Below the pieces are notes generated by a model. That model had not been told where the DNA came from and did no database searches. It worked only from the letters and a program-made list of their open reading frames with translations. Below, piece by piece: positions 11,400-23,182 of a stretch of 64,000 nt of DNA. The DNA comes from Stomorhina lunata. Its lineage: Eukaryota; Arthropoda; Insecta; Diptera; Rhiniidae. The stretch covers positions 17,007,384 to 17,071,383 of the forward strand of contig OW121743.1 of assembly GCA_933228675.1 (NCBI GenBank). The letters run 5' to 3'. The first letter of the stretch is position 1, and the number at the start of each line of letters is the position of its first letter. Both the position numbers and the translations under genes were made by a program.

Positions 11400-13780
11400 A
11401 AGTAAGAGTGGTATATTCGGCTTTGCCGAATCTTGGATACCCTTCACCAATGGTGCTGCAAAAGTACTTAATGTAATTCCTAGCAAAATTTGGTTATACT
11501 AGTATTATATGCAAAGAGTCTTTAAAATTAAGAGTCGGAAAAAGAAAAGCTTTTCGGTGGCGTCATCATCTAGGATAGTTATGCACCCAAAGGTTAGGTT
11601 GGGCAGGTGGCTGATGTCTAGGGAAGCTTCACTTGGGTTCTAAAGTGGTCCCTTTGTGAAAGATAATGATTACTAGACTACAAGTAGAGAATACATATTT
11701 AAGCCAGCCAGTAGCTTCGAAATAAAATATACACATATTTTACGAACATTTAATAAAGTTCGATAGACCAGATAAACCATGCAGAAAAGATGCTTCAAAA
11801 TGTAGATGCCCTTACATTTGCAATAGCACATCGATTTGATGAAGTTTAAGTATTCTGGCATGCAACCCAAAAACACTGTGCCCAGTGAGGGTTGTGCACT
11901 TTAATTCGTACGAATTATCCCACCAGTAAAAGTTCTTGATTAGTTATGTAAAACTCTGAAGTTAGCGGACTGATTTAGGTCAAAGCTTTAACAATGATAA
12001 GCCTTAAAATTATAGGGTATACACTCTTAGTTTTAGATACATACGTGAAATATATAGCTTTTGAATGGATGGATATCAGCTTTGTCGGAAAAGTTATTAA
12101 AGATTTACTTATTAATCTGAAGTTAGTTAATTAATTAAAATGAACACTTCATCAATAATATTTGGGATGTATTGTTCTTTCGATCTGTCCGATGGATGTT
12201 TGGAAAGTTTTGCTCTAGTTCCTTGTGCAATTTTAATGTGATTTAATTTATCAGCATTAAATCGATTCCCGGTCGGGGTTATATGGGAGATTTCACTAAA
12301 TGTGAATAGAGCTCCCCCATTTTCAATATCGAACTTTTCAAGAGATCAGAAATACTTTTGTCAAATGTTGTCCCTCTAAAAAGTTTATTTTAGACGCTAT
12401 CGCCCTGAATATCAATATTGTACAACGTCTTTATACTAAATGTCATCATCGTATCTTAGCCGAAGTTATACGGGATCAATTGTCAAACGTGAATGGATTT
12501 CTCCCAATTGCATTTAAAAAATTTAAATTGTCGTTGATATGTGAGATACTTACATACATATGTAGGTTTTGAACGGATATCATTGCATTTTTGTACTTCC
12601 TAGGAAGATTACCTATAATTTGATATATAATACATTCTCAAATGTTATCATAATGTTCAAAAGTCAGACACAAAATTAAGATTAATGCAGAGTGTCTGTC
12701 TGCTAAAATCAGATTTGTGGAGCTCCTGGATCTTACACAAAATTTTAGGATATTGTCCCACCCTGAATTTTATCATTGTCGATCAAAACACCATCGCTTA
12801 AACGCTAAATTATATCTACCACAAATTACCGAATGCATCAGGATTTAGGTAATCCCCTGCGAAGGACGCTATTTAATTTCATCAAAATAAACACCTGAGA
12901 TATCGACAAAACAGGAGCTCCAAAAACTTGACTACAACAGAAAAAATTACATACAGGTAGACGGACGGACAAAAAAACAGACGGGCGGACGGACGGACGG
13001 AGGTCGCGAAATCGATTCTCCTGCCGATTCAAAGTTGATCGGTACAGTTTGAATGGTATTCGTAATCAGATTTGTGGAGTATAGATTTTAGAAAATCCTC
13101 ACACAAAGAACGATGTCAAATTTCATCACAATCGGTCCATAAACACCTGAGATATCGCTGAAACAATACTTACGAAATGTAAACAAAATTTCTTAGACAC
13201 GTACTCTGAGCAATTTGCTGTACATCAAATGTAGTGTTATTGCGATATCTCAATTGTTTACGGACCGCTTTTGATAAAATTTAATAACGTGCTTGGCGGG
13301 GGAATTTCCTAAAATCTGATATAAAATTTATGTAGGTCCGTACTAAAGGAGGATGGTTTTTCCTATTTCTGCATTTCATTTTTTCAACAAACATTCTCTA
13401 ATGCGAACTTTGGGCAATTTGCGATACATCAAATTCAATGTTTTGGCGATATCTCAGTTGTTTATGGACCGATTTTGATAAAATTTTACAGAGTGTTTTG
13501 GGAAACTATTTCCTACAATCTGATATATAATATATTATCACATGTACACCAGGAGTATCTTTTTTCTCTTGTTATTTAAAAGTGTGTTTCAATCAAAAAT
13601 TTTAAAATTTTCGTCTAATTTTTGGTATTTTTTCGATATTTTCGGTGTTTATAAACCGATTTTAATGAAATTTAATAGCGTTCATTGCGGGAGAATTTCC
13701 TAAAATCTAATATATAATTTATGTAAGTCCATCCTCCAGGGGCTTCAGAAACTTGATTTCAACAGACAGACAGACAGACG

Positions 13781-13812
<32 letters not shown>

Positions 13813-13950
13813 GACATCGCTTAATCGATTCTCCTCCCGATTCTGAGTCGATCGGTATAATTTTTATGGGGTCTACGATCACTAATAAAAAAATTACAAA
13901 CGGAATCACAAACTTATAATACCCTTTCACCTATTGGTGAAGGGTATAAC
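11400..13950. mobile_element. Non-autonomous dispersed element with inverted ends, about 2.5 kb
   Basis: The left edge carries a TTCGGCTTTGCCGAA palindrome and then ATACCCTTCACCAAT (from 11437). The right edge ends with ATTGGTGAAGGGTAT (to 13947), the exact inverse of those 15 bases. The interior holds three or four diverged ~200-bp repeats, recognisable by GCGATATCTCAGTTGTTTA, GGACCGATTTTGATAAAATT and GAATTTCCTAAAATCTGATA (about 13230, 13440, 13630). Two microsatellites of GACG/GACA units lie at 12958-13005 and 13760-13815. There is no transposase or reverse transcriptase, so it is either mobilised in trans or a composite of related insertions. Class uncertain. Confidence 0.5.
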
Positions 13951-14054
13951 AATAACGAAATATGTTTAAAGGAACTAAATCTCTGAGCTCAAGAATTAGA
14001 AGAAATCAAATTCTATTTCATATCTATTAAAAAACAAAATTTTTCGATAAAAAA

Positions 14055-14310
14055 TAGTTCAGTTAAAGTTATATTATGTTATAGTTATGTCATAGTTATG
14101 TTAAATTTATGTTATAGTTATGTTATAGTTATATTAAAGTAATGTTATAGTTATTTTATAGTTATGTTATAGTTATGTTATAGTTTTGTTATAGTTATGT
14201 TAAAGTCATATTATAGTTATGTTAAAGTTATGTTATAGTTATCTTATAGTTATGTTATAGTTATGTTATGTAAGAGTTATGTTACAGTAATGCTATAGTT
14301 ACGTTATGCT
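14055..14310 (+). repeat. Degenerate 11-bp repeat TTATAGTTATG, left margin of satellite
   Basis: About 20 imperfect copies of TTATAGTTATG directly precede the TTCTAGTTCTG array. The two units differ only by A to C at positions 3 and 9. Similar GTTATAGTTATG text recurs after the array at 22070-22215. Confidence 0.75.
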
Positions 14311-14339
14311 CTTAAGGAACAGTTATTGTTCTCACCGCT

Positions 14340-17300
14340 CAAGTTCTACTCTAGTTCTGTTCTAGTTCTGTTCTAGTTCTGTTCTAGTTCTGTTCTAGTT
14401 CTGTTCTAGTTCTGTTCTAGTTCTGTTCTAGTTCTGTTCTAGTTCTGTTCTAGTTCTGTTCTAGTTCTGTTCTAGTTCTGTTCTAGTTCTGTTCTAGTTC
14501 TGTTCTAGTTCTGTTCTAGTTCTGTTCTAGTTCTGTTCTAGTTCTGTTCTAGTTCTGTTCTAGTTCTGTTCTAGTTCTGTTCTAGTTCTGTTCTAGTTCT
14601 GTTCTAGTTCTGTTCTAGTTCTGTTCTAGTTCTGTTCTAGTTCTGTTCTAGTTCTGTTCTAGTTCTGTTCTAGTTCTGTTCTAGTTCTGTTCTAGTTCTG
14701 TTCTAGTTCTGTTCTAGTTCTGTTCTAGTTCTGTTCTAGTTCTGTTCTAGTTCTGTTCTAGTTCTGTTCTAGTTCTGTTCTAGTTCTGTTCTAGTTCTGT
14801 TCTAGTTCTGTTCTAGTTCTGTTCTAGTTCTGTTCTAGTTCTGTTCTAGTTCTGTTCTAGTTCTGTTCTAGTTCTGTTCTAGTTCTGTTCTAGTTCTGTT
14901 CTAGTTCTGTTCTAGTTCTGTTCTAGTTCTGTTCTAGTTCTGTTCTAGTTCTGTTCTAGTTCTGTTCTAGTTCTGTTCTAGTTCTGTTCTAGTTCTGTTC
15001 TAGTTCTGTTCTAGTTCTGTTCTAGTTCTGTTCTAGTTCTGTTCTAGTTCTGTTCTAGTTCTGTTCTAGTTCTGTTCTAGTTCTGTTCTAGTTCTGTTCT
15101 AGTTCTGTTCTAGTTCTGTTCTAGTTCTGTTCTAGTTCTGTTCTAGTTCTGTTCTAGTTCTGTTCTAGTTCTGTTCTAGTTCTGTTCTAGTTCTGTTCTA
15201 GTTCTGTTCTAGTTCTGTTCTAGTTCTGTTCTAGTTCTGTTCTAGTTCTGTTCTAGTTCTGTTCTAGTTCTGTTCTAGTTCTGTTCTAGTTCTGTTCTAG
15301 TTCTGTTCTAGTTCTGTTCTAGTTCTGTTCTAGTTCTGTTCTAGTTCTGTTCTAGTTCTGTTCTAGTTCTGTTCTAGTTCTGTTCTAGTTCTGTTCTAGT
15401 TCTGTTCTAGTTCTGTTCTAGTTCTGTTCTAGTTCTGTTCTAGTTCTGTTCTAGTTCTGTTCTAGTTCTGTTCTAGTTCTGTTCTAGTTCTGTTCTAGTT
15501 CTGTTCTAGTTCTGTTCTAGTTCTGTTCTAGTTCTGTTCTAGTTCTGTTCTAGTTCTGTTCTAGTTCTGTTCTAGTTCTGTTCTAGTTCTGTTCTAGTTC
15601 TGTTCTAGTTCTGTTCTAGTTCTGTTCTAGTTCTGTTCTAGTTCTGTTCTAGTTCTGTTCTAGTTCTGTTCTAGTTCTGTTCTAGTTCTGTTCTAGTTCT
15701 GTTCTAGTTCTGTTCTAGTTCTGTTCTAGTTCTGTTCTAGTTCTGTTCTAGTTCTGTTCTAGTTCTGTTCTAGTTCTGTTCTAGTTCTGTTCTAGTTCTG
15801 TTCTAGTTCTGTTCTAGTTCTGTTCTAGTTCTGTTCTAGTTCTGTTCTAGTTCTGTTCTAGTTCTGTTCTAGTTCTGTTCTAGTTCTGTTCTAGTTCTGT
15901 TCTAGTTCTGTTCTAGTTCTGTTCTAGTTCTGTTCTAGTTCTGTTCTAGTTCTGTTCTAGTTCTGTTCTAGTTCTGTTCTAGTTCTGTTCTAGTTCTGTT
16001 CTAGTTCTGTTCTAGTTCTGTTCTAGTTCTGTTCTAGTTCTGTTCTAGTTCTGTTCTAGTTCTGTTCTAGTTCTAGTTCTGTTCTAGTTCTGTTCTAGTT
16101 CTGTTCTAGTTCTGTTCTAGTTCTGTTCTAGTTCTGTTCTAGTTCTGTTCTAGTTCTGTTCTAGTTCTGTTCTAGTTCTGTTCTAGTTCTGTTCTAGTTC
16201 TGTTCTAGTTCTGTTCTAGTTCTGTTCTAGTTCTGTTCTAGTTCTGTTCTAGTTCTGTTCTAGTTCTGTTCTAGTTCTGTTCTAGTTCTGTTCTAGTTCT
16301 GTTCTAGTTCTGTTCTAGTTCTGTTCTAGTTCTGTTCTAGTTCTGTTCTAGTTCTGTTCTAGTTCTGTTCTAGTTCTGTTCTAGTTCTGTTCTAGTTCTG
16401 TTCTAGTTCTGTTCTAGTTCTGTTCTAGTTCTGTTCTAGTTCTGTTCTAGTTCTGTTCTAGTTCTGTTCTAGTTCTGTTCTAGTTCTGTTCTAGTTCTGT
16501 TCTAGTTCTGTTCTAGTTCTGTTCTAGTTCTGTTCTAGTTCTGTTCTAGTTCTGTTCTAGTTCTGTTCTAGTTCTGTTCTAGTTCTGTTCTAGTTCTGTT
16601 CTAGTTCTGTTCTAGTTCTGTTCTAGTTCTGTTCTAGTTCTGTTCTAGTTCTGTTCTAGTTCTGTTCTAGTTCTGTTCTAGTTCTGTTCTAGTTCTGTTC
16701 TAGTTCTGTTCTAGTTCTGTTCTAGTTCTGTTCTAGTTCTGTTCTAGTTCTGTTCTAGTTCTGTTCTAGTTCTGTTCTAGTTCTGTTCTAGTTCTGTTCT
16801 AGTTCTGTTCTAGTTCTGTTCTAGTTCTGTTCTAGTTCTGTTCTAGTTCTGTTCTAGTTCTGTTCTAGTTCTGTTCTAGTTCTGTTCTAGTTCTGTTCTA
16901 GTTCTGTTCTAGTTCTGTTCTAGTTCTGTTCTAGTTCTGTTCTAGTTCTGTTCTAGTTCTGTTCTAGTTCTGTTCTAGTTCTGTTCTAGTTCTGTTCTAG
17001 TTCTGTTCTAGTTCTGTTCTAGTTCTGTTCTAGTTCTGTTCTAGTTCTGTTCTAGTTCTGTTCTAGTTCTGTTCTAGTTCTGTTCTAGTTCTGTTCTAGT
17101 TCTGTTCTAGTTCTGTTCTAGTTCTGTTCTAGTTCTGTTCTAGTTCTGTTCTAGTTCTGTTCTAGTTCTGTTCTAGTTCTGTTCTAGTTCTGTTCTAGTT
17201 CTGTTCTAGTTCTGTTCTAGTTCTGTTCTAGTTCTGTTCTAGTTCTGTTCTAGTTCTGTTCTAGTTCTGTTCTAGTTCTGTTCTAGTTCTGTTCTAGTTC

Positions 17301-20300
17301 TGTTCTAGTTCTGTTCTAGTTCTGTTCTAGTTCTGTTCTAGTTCTGTTCTAGTTCTGTTCTAGTTCTGTTCTAGTTCTGTTCTAGTTCTGTTCTAGTTCT
17401 GTTCTAGTTCTGTTCTAGTTCTGTTCTAGTTCTGTTCTAGTTCTGTTCTAGTTCTGTTCTAGTTCTGTTCTAGTTCTGTTCTAGTTCTGTTCTAGTTCTG
17501 TTCTAGTTCTGTTCTAGTTCTGTTCTAGTTCTGTTCTAGTTCTGTTCTAGTTCTGTTCTAGTTCTGTTCTAGTTCTGTTCTAGTTCTGTTCTAGTTCTGT
17601 TCTAGTTCTGTTCTAGTTCTGTTCTAGTTCTGTTCTAGTTCTGTTCTAGTTCTGTTCTAGTTCTGTTCTAGTTCTGTTCTAGTTCTGTTCTAGTTCTGTT
17701 CTAGTTCTGTTCTAGTTCTGTTCTAGTTCTGTTCTAGTTCTGTTCTAGTTCTGTTCTAGTTCTGTTCTAGTTCTGTTCTAGTTCTGTTCTAGTTCTGTTC
17801 TAGTTCTGTTCTAGTTCTGTTCTAGTTCTGTTCTAGTTCTGTTCTAGTTCTGTTCTAGTTCTGTTCTAGTTCTGTTCTAGTTCTGTTCTAGTTCTGTTCT
17901 AGTTCTGTTCTAGTTCTGTTCTAGTTCTGTTCTAGTTCTGTTCTAGTTCTGTTCTAGTTCTGTTCTAGTTCTGTTCTAGTTCTGTTCTAGTTCTGTTCTA
18001 GTTCTGTTCTAGTTCTGTTCTAGTTCTGTTCTAGTTCTGTTCTAGTTCTGTTCTAGTTCTGTTCTAGTTCTGTTCTAGTTCTGTTCTAGTTCTGTTCTAG
18101 TTCTGTTCTAGTTCTGTTCTAGTTCTGTTCTAGTTCTGTTCTAGTTCTGTTCTAGTTCTGTTCTAGTTCTGTTCTAGTTCTGTTCTAGTTCTGTTCTAGT
18201 TCTGTTCTAGTTCTGTTCTAGTTCTGTTCTAGTTCTGTTCTAGTTCTGTTCTAGTTCTGTTCTAGTTCTGTTCTAGTTCTGTTCTAGTTCTGTTCTAGTT
18301 CTGTTCTAGTTCTGTTCTAGTTCTGTTCTAGTTCTGTTCTAGTTCTGTTCTAGTTCTGTTCTAGTTCTGTTCTAGTTCTGTTCTAGTTCTGTTCTAGTTC
18401 TGTTCTAGTTCTGTTCTAGTTCTGTTCTAGTTCTGTTCTAGTTCTGTTCTAGTTCTGTTCTAGTTCTGTTCTAGTTCTGTTCTAGTTCTGTTCTAGTTCT
18501 GTTCTAGTTCTGTTCTAGTTCTGTTCTAGTTCTGTTCTAGTTCTGTTCTAGTTCTGTTCTAGTTCTGTTCTAGTTCTGTTCTAGTTCTGTTCTAGTTCTG
18601 TTCTAGTTCTGTTCTAGTTCTGTTCTAGTTCTGTTCTAGTTCTGTTCTAGTTCTGTTCTAGTTCTGTTCTAGTTCTGTTCTAGTTCTGTTCTAGTTCTGT
18701 TCTAGTTCTGTTCTAGTTCTGTTCTAGTTCTGTTCTAGTTCTGTTCTAGTTCTGTTCTAGTTCTGTTCTAGTTCTGTTCTAGTTCTGTTCTAGTTCTGTT
18801 CTAGTTCTGTTCTAGTTCTGTTCTAGTTCTGTTCTAGTTCTGTTCTAGTTCTGTTCTAGTTCTGTTCTAGTTCTGTTCTAGTTCTGTTCTAGTTCTGTTC
18901 TAGTTCTGTTCTAGTTCTGTTCTAGTTCTGTTCTAGTTCTGTTCTAGTTCTGTTCTAGTTCTGTTCTAGTTCTGTTCTAGTTCTGTTCTAGTTCTGTTCT
19001 AGTTCTGTTCTAGTTCTGTTCTAGTTCTGTTCTAGTTCTGTTCTAGTTCTGTTCTAGTTCTGTTCTAGTTCTGTTCTAGTTCTGTTCTAGTTCTGTTCTA
19101 GTTCTGTTCTAGTTCTGTTCTAGTTCTGTTCTAGTTCTGTTCTAGTTCTGTTCTAGTTCTGTTCTAGTTCTGTTCTAGTTCTGTTCTAGTTCTGTTCTAG
19201 TTCTGTTCTAGTTCTGTTCTAGTTCTGTTCTAGTTCTGTTCTAGTTCTGTTCTAGTTCTGTTCTAGTTCTGTTCTAGTTCTGTTCTAGTTCTGTTCTAGT
19301 TCTGTTCTAGTTCTGTTCTAGTTCTGTTCTAGTTCTGTTCTAGTTCTGTTCTAGTTCTGTTCTAGTTCTGTTCTAGTTCTGTTCTAGTTCTGTTCTAGTT
19401 CTGTTCTAGTTCTGTTCTAGTTCTGTTCTAGTTCTGTTCTAGTTCTGTTCTAGTTCTGTTCTAGTTCTGTTCTAGTTCTGTTCTAGTTCTGTTCTAGTTC
19501 TGTTCTAGTTCTGTTCTAGTTCTGTTCTAGTTCTGTTCTAGTTCTGTTCTAGTTCTGTTCTAGTTCTGTTCTAGTTCTGTTCTAGTTCTGTTCTAGTTCT
19601 GTTCTAGTTCTGTTCTGTTCTAGTTCTGTTCTAGTTCTGTTCTAGTTCTGTTCTAGTTCTGTTCTAGTTCTGTTCTAGTTCTGTTCTAGTTCTGTTCTAG
19701 TTCTGTTCTAGTTCTGTTCTAGTTCTGTTCTAGTTCTGTTCTAGTTCTGTTCTAGTTCTGTTCTAGTTCTGTTCTAGTTCTGTTCTAGTTCTGTTCTAGT
19801 TCTGTTCTAGTTCTGTTCTAGTTCTGTTCTAGTTCTGTTCTAGTTCTGTTCTAGTTCTGTTCTAGTTCTGTTCTAGTTCTGTTCTAGTTCTGTTCTAGTT
19901 CTGTTCTAGTTCTGTTCTAGTTCTGTTCTAGTTCTGTTCTAGTTCTGTTCTAGTTCTGTTCTAGTTCTGTTCTAGTTCTGTTCTAGTTCTGTTCTAGTTC
20001 TGTTCTAGTTCTGTTCTAGTTCTGTTCTAGTTCTGTTCTAGTTCTGTTCTAGTTCTGTTCTAGTTCTGTTCTAGTTCTGTTCTAGTTCTGTTCTAGTTCT
20101 GTTCTAGTTCTGTTCTAGTTCTGTTCTAGTTCTGTTCTAGTTCTGTTCTAGTTCTGTTCTAGTTCTGTTCTAGTTCTGTTCTAGTTCTGTTCTAGTTCTG
20201 TTCTAGTTCTGTTCTAGTTCTGTTCTAGTTCTGTTCTAGTTCTGTTCTAGTTCTGTTCTAGTTCTGTTCTAGTTCTGTTCTAGTTCTGTTCTAGTTCTGT

Positions 20301-22075
20301 TCTAGTTCTGTTCTAGTTCTGTTCTAGTTCTGTTCTAGTTCTGTTCTAGTTCTGTTCTAGTTCTGTTCTAGTTCTGTTCTAGTTCTGTTCTAGTTCTGTT
20401 CTAGTTCTGTTCTAGTTCTGTTCTAGTTCTGTTCTAGTTCTGTTCTAGTTCTGTTCTAGTTCTGTTCTAGTTCTGTTCTAGTTCTGTTCTAGTTCTGTTC
20501 TAGTTCTGTTCTAGTTCTGTTCTAGTTCTGTTCTAGTTCTGTTCTAGTTCTGTTCTAGTTCTGTTCTAGTTCTGTTCTAGTTCTGTTCTAGTTCTGTTCT
20601 AGTTCTGTTCTAGTTCTGTTCTAGTTCTGTTCTAGTTCTGTTCTAGTTCTGTTCTAGTTCTGTTCTAGTTCTGTTCTAGTTCTGTTCTAGTTCTGTTCTA
20701 GTTCTGTTCTAGTTCTGTTCTAGTTCTGTTCTAGTTCTGTTCTAGTTCTGTTCTAGTTCTGTTCTAGTTCTGTTCTAGTTCTGTTCTAGTTCTGTTCTAG
20801 TTCTGTTCTAGTTCTGTTCTAGTTCTGTTCTAGTTCTGTTCTAGTTCTGTTCTAGTTCTGTTCTAGTTCTGTTCTAGTTCTGTTCTAGTTCTGTTCTAGT
20901 TCTGTTCTAGTTCTGTTCTAGTTCTGTTCTAGTTCTGTTCTAGTTCTGTTCTAGTTCTGTTCTAGTTCTGTTCTAGTTCTGTTCTAGTTCTGTTCTAGTT
21001 CTGTTCTAGTTCTGTTCTAGTTCTGTTCTAGTTCTGTTCTAGTTCTGTTCTAGTTCTGTTCTAGTTCTGTTCTAGTTCTGTTCTAGTTCTGTTCTAGTTC
21101 TGTTCTAGTTCTGTTCTAGTTCTGTTCTAGTTCTGTTCTAGTTCTGTTCTAGTTCTGTTCTAGTTCTGTTCTAGTTCTGTTCTAGTTCTGTTCTAGTTCT
21201 GTTCTAGTTCTGTTCTAGTTCTGTTCTAGTTCTGTTCTAGTTCTGTTCTAGTTCTGTTCTAGTTCTGTTCTAGTTCTGTTCTAGTTCTGTTCTAGTTCTG
21301 TTCTAGTTCTGTTCTAGTTCTGTTCTAGTTCTGTTCTAGTTCTGTTCTAGTTCTGTTCTAGTTCTGTTCTAGTTCTGTTCTAGTTCTGTTCTAGTTCTGT
21401 TCTAGTTCTGTTCTAGTTCTGTTCTAGTTCTGTTCTAGTTCTGTTCTAGTTCTGTTCTAGTTCTGTTCTAGTTCTGTTCTAGTTCTGTTCTAGTTCTGTT
21501 CTAGTTCTGTTCTAGTTCTGTTCTAGTTCTGTTCTAGTTCTGTTCTAGTTCTGTTCTAGTTCTGTTCTAGTTCTGTTCTAGTTCTGTTCTAGTTCTGTTC
21601 TAGTTCTGTTCTAGTTCTGTTCTAGTTCTGTTCTAGTTCTGTTCTAGTTCTGTTCTAGTTCTGTTCTAGTTCTGTTCTAGTTCTGTTCTAGTTCTGTTCT
21701 AGTTCTGTTCTAGTTCTGTTCTAGTTCTGTTCTAGTTCTGTTCTAGTTCTGTTCTAGTTCTGTTCTAGTTCTGTTCTAGTTCTGTTCTAGTTCTGTTCTA
21801 GTTCTGTTCTAGTTCTGTTCTAGTTCTGTTCTAGTTCTGTTCTAGTTCTGTTCTAGTTCTGTTCTAGTTCTGTTCTAGTTCTGTTCTAGTTCTGTTCTAG
21901 TTCTGTTCTAGTTCTGTTCTAGTTCTGTTCTAGTTCTGTTCTAGTTCTGTTCTAGTTCTGTTCTAGTTCTGTTCTAGTTCTGTTCTAGTTCTGTTCTAGT
22001 TCTGTTCTAGTTCTGTTCTAGTTCTGTTCTAGTTCTGTTCTAGTTCTGTTCTAATTCTGTTCTAGTTCTGTTATG
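14340..22075 (+). repeat. Homogeneous 11-bp satellite (TTCTAGTTCTG)n, about 700 copies
   Basis: About 7.7 kb of almost perfect head-to-tail 11-bp units. The only interruptions noticed are a shortened unit at about 16070, an irregular unit at about 19615, and a substitution near 22053. All frames are closed because the unit contains TAG and 11 is not a multiple of 3. The period is close to one turn of the DNA helix. The same unit is present inverted at 25580-27580. Confidence 0.97.
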
Positions 22076-22220
22076 TTTTGGTAATGTTATGGGTATATAA
22101 TGGTTATATTATAGTTATGTTATGGTAGCCATAACATAGCCATAACATAATGGTTTTGTTTTATTAAGGTTATGTTGTGGTTATGTTATGGCTATATTAT
22201 GGTTATGTTATAGTTCTTTT
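22076..22220 (+). repeat. Degenerate GTTATG/GTTATAG right margin of satellite
   Basis: Imperfect GTTATGTTATGG and GTTATAGTTATG copies, including a short inverted stretch TAGCCATAACATAGCCATAAC. They resemble the left margin of the array. Confidence 0.6.
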
Positions 22221-23150
22221 CTCTGAAAATAAACCAATTCCTTTATATAATCTTTATATAATCTTTTCACTACATTCAAAATTTTTTGCATCCCAATAAA
22301 ATTCACCCTCATATTTATTCGAATGCATTTTTTTGTGTTTGGTAGAATTACCATATTTTTTGGTTATTTATGGTAATTCTAGGGGCATACAAAACTTTAT
22401 GCCTCAAAACGATAGCAGTCAGGAAGATTTAAGGCTATACATTTTTTGCAATATTATTGCAGAGCCTTTTGCTTTTTTTTTTCTCTATTTTTGGTTTGTG
22501 TGAATCCTAAACATATTTTACAATTTGTTAAACTCAAATGCCAGCTAACCTACAACATTTTGCATATTTAACATTCAGAGTTAGAGGCCATAACAAGCCA
22601 TGCGGAATGCTAAAATGGTACTAAACTAATAGATTTCTAGTTTAAATCTAAATGAATTTGCTTGTTTAAGAGGAAACTGAAGGCTTAAATATAATCAAGC
22701 GCTAATGGTTGACATGTATCAAAGCGGCAAATATTGCAGGCTCTTGTATTCCATTGAAATATTTTAAATCGTTTAATAATTGTTTAAGTTATAGGGGTTT
22801 TCCTAACCTAACTTTTATATTAATATCAATCATACGCAGTGGTTGTTATTATTCTTTTAAATTAAGCTAAATTTTCAAAACTTTTAAATTTTTAAAAAAA
22901 CTTTTTCCTATTTTTATTGAGATTTTTACAAACTTCTTATTTTATGCCATTAAAACGACATTATATTTCTGTCTATTTTTCAGAATTAATTTACAAAATT
23001 TCCCTATATTATTTTCCTGTAAATCTCATTTGCACCTGTCAATAAAATATATACGACTGTATTTTATTCAAGTTTTAATCAAGGAAAGAATAGGGAAGTT
23101 TGTTAAACGAATTTCTTGGTATTGATTTAAGTTTTTCCTTGCATTTCCAG

Positions 23151-23182
23151 GTGTTAAAATGGTAGATGGCGATATTCTGAAT
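23151..23182 (+). other. Candidate micro-exon with possible start codon (MVDGDILN)
   Basis: A strong acceptor (TTTTTCCTTGCATTTCCAG ending at 23150) and a consensus donor (GTGAGT from 23183) bracket 32 bases. Inside is ATG at 23159-23161, giving eight codons, MVDGDILN, up to the donor. It looks like a first coding exon of an unrecognised gene whose other exons lie outside the window or are too short to see. Chance occurrence is quite possible. Confidence 0.25.

Noticed and set aside
11673..13930. Short minus-strand ORFs with SVCLSVCLSV-type runs
   Set aside because: They translate the GACA/GACG microsatellites of a non-coding element.
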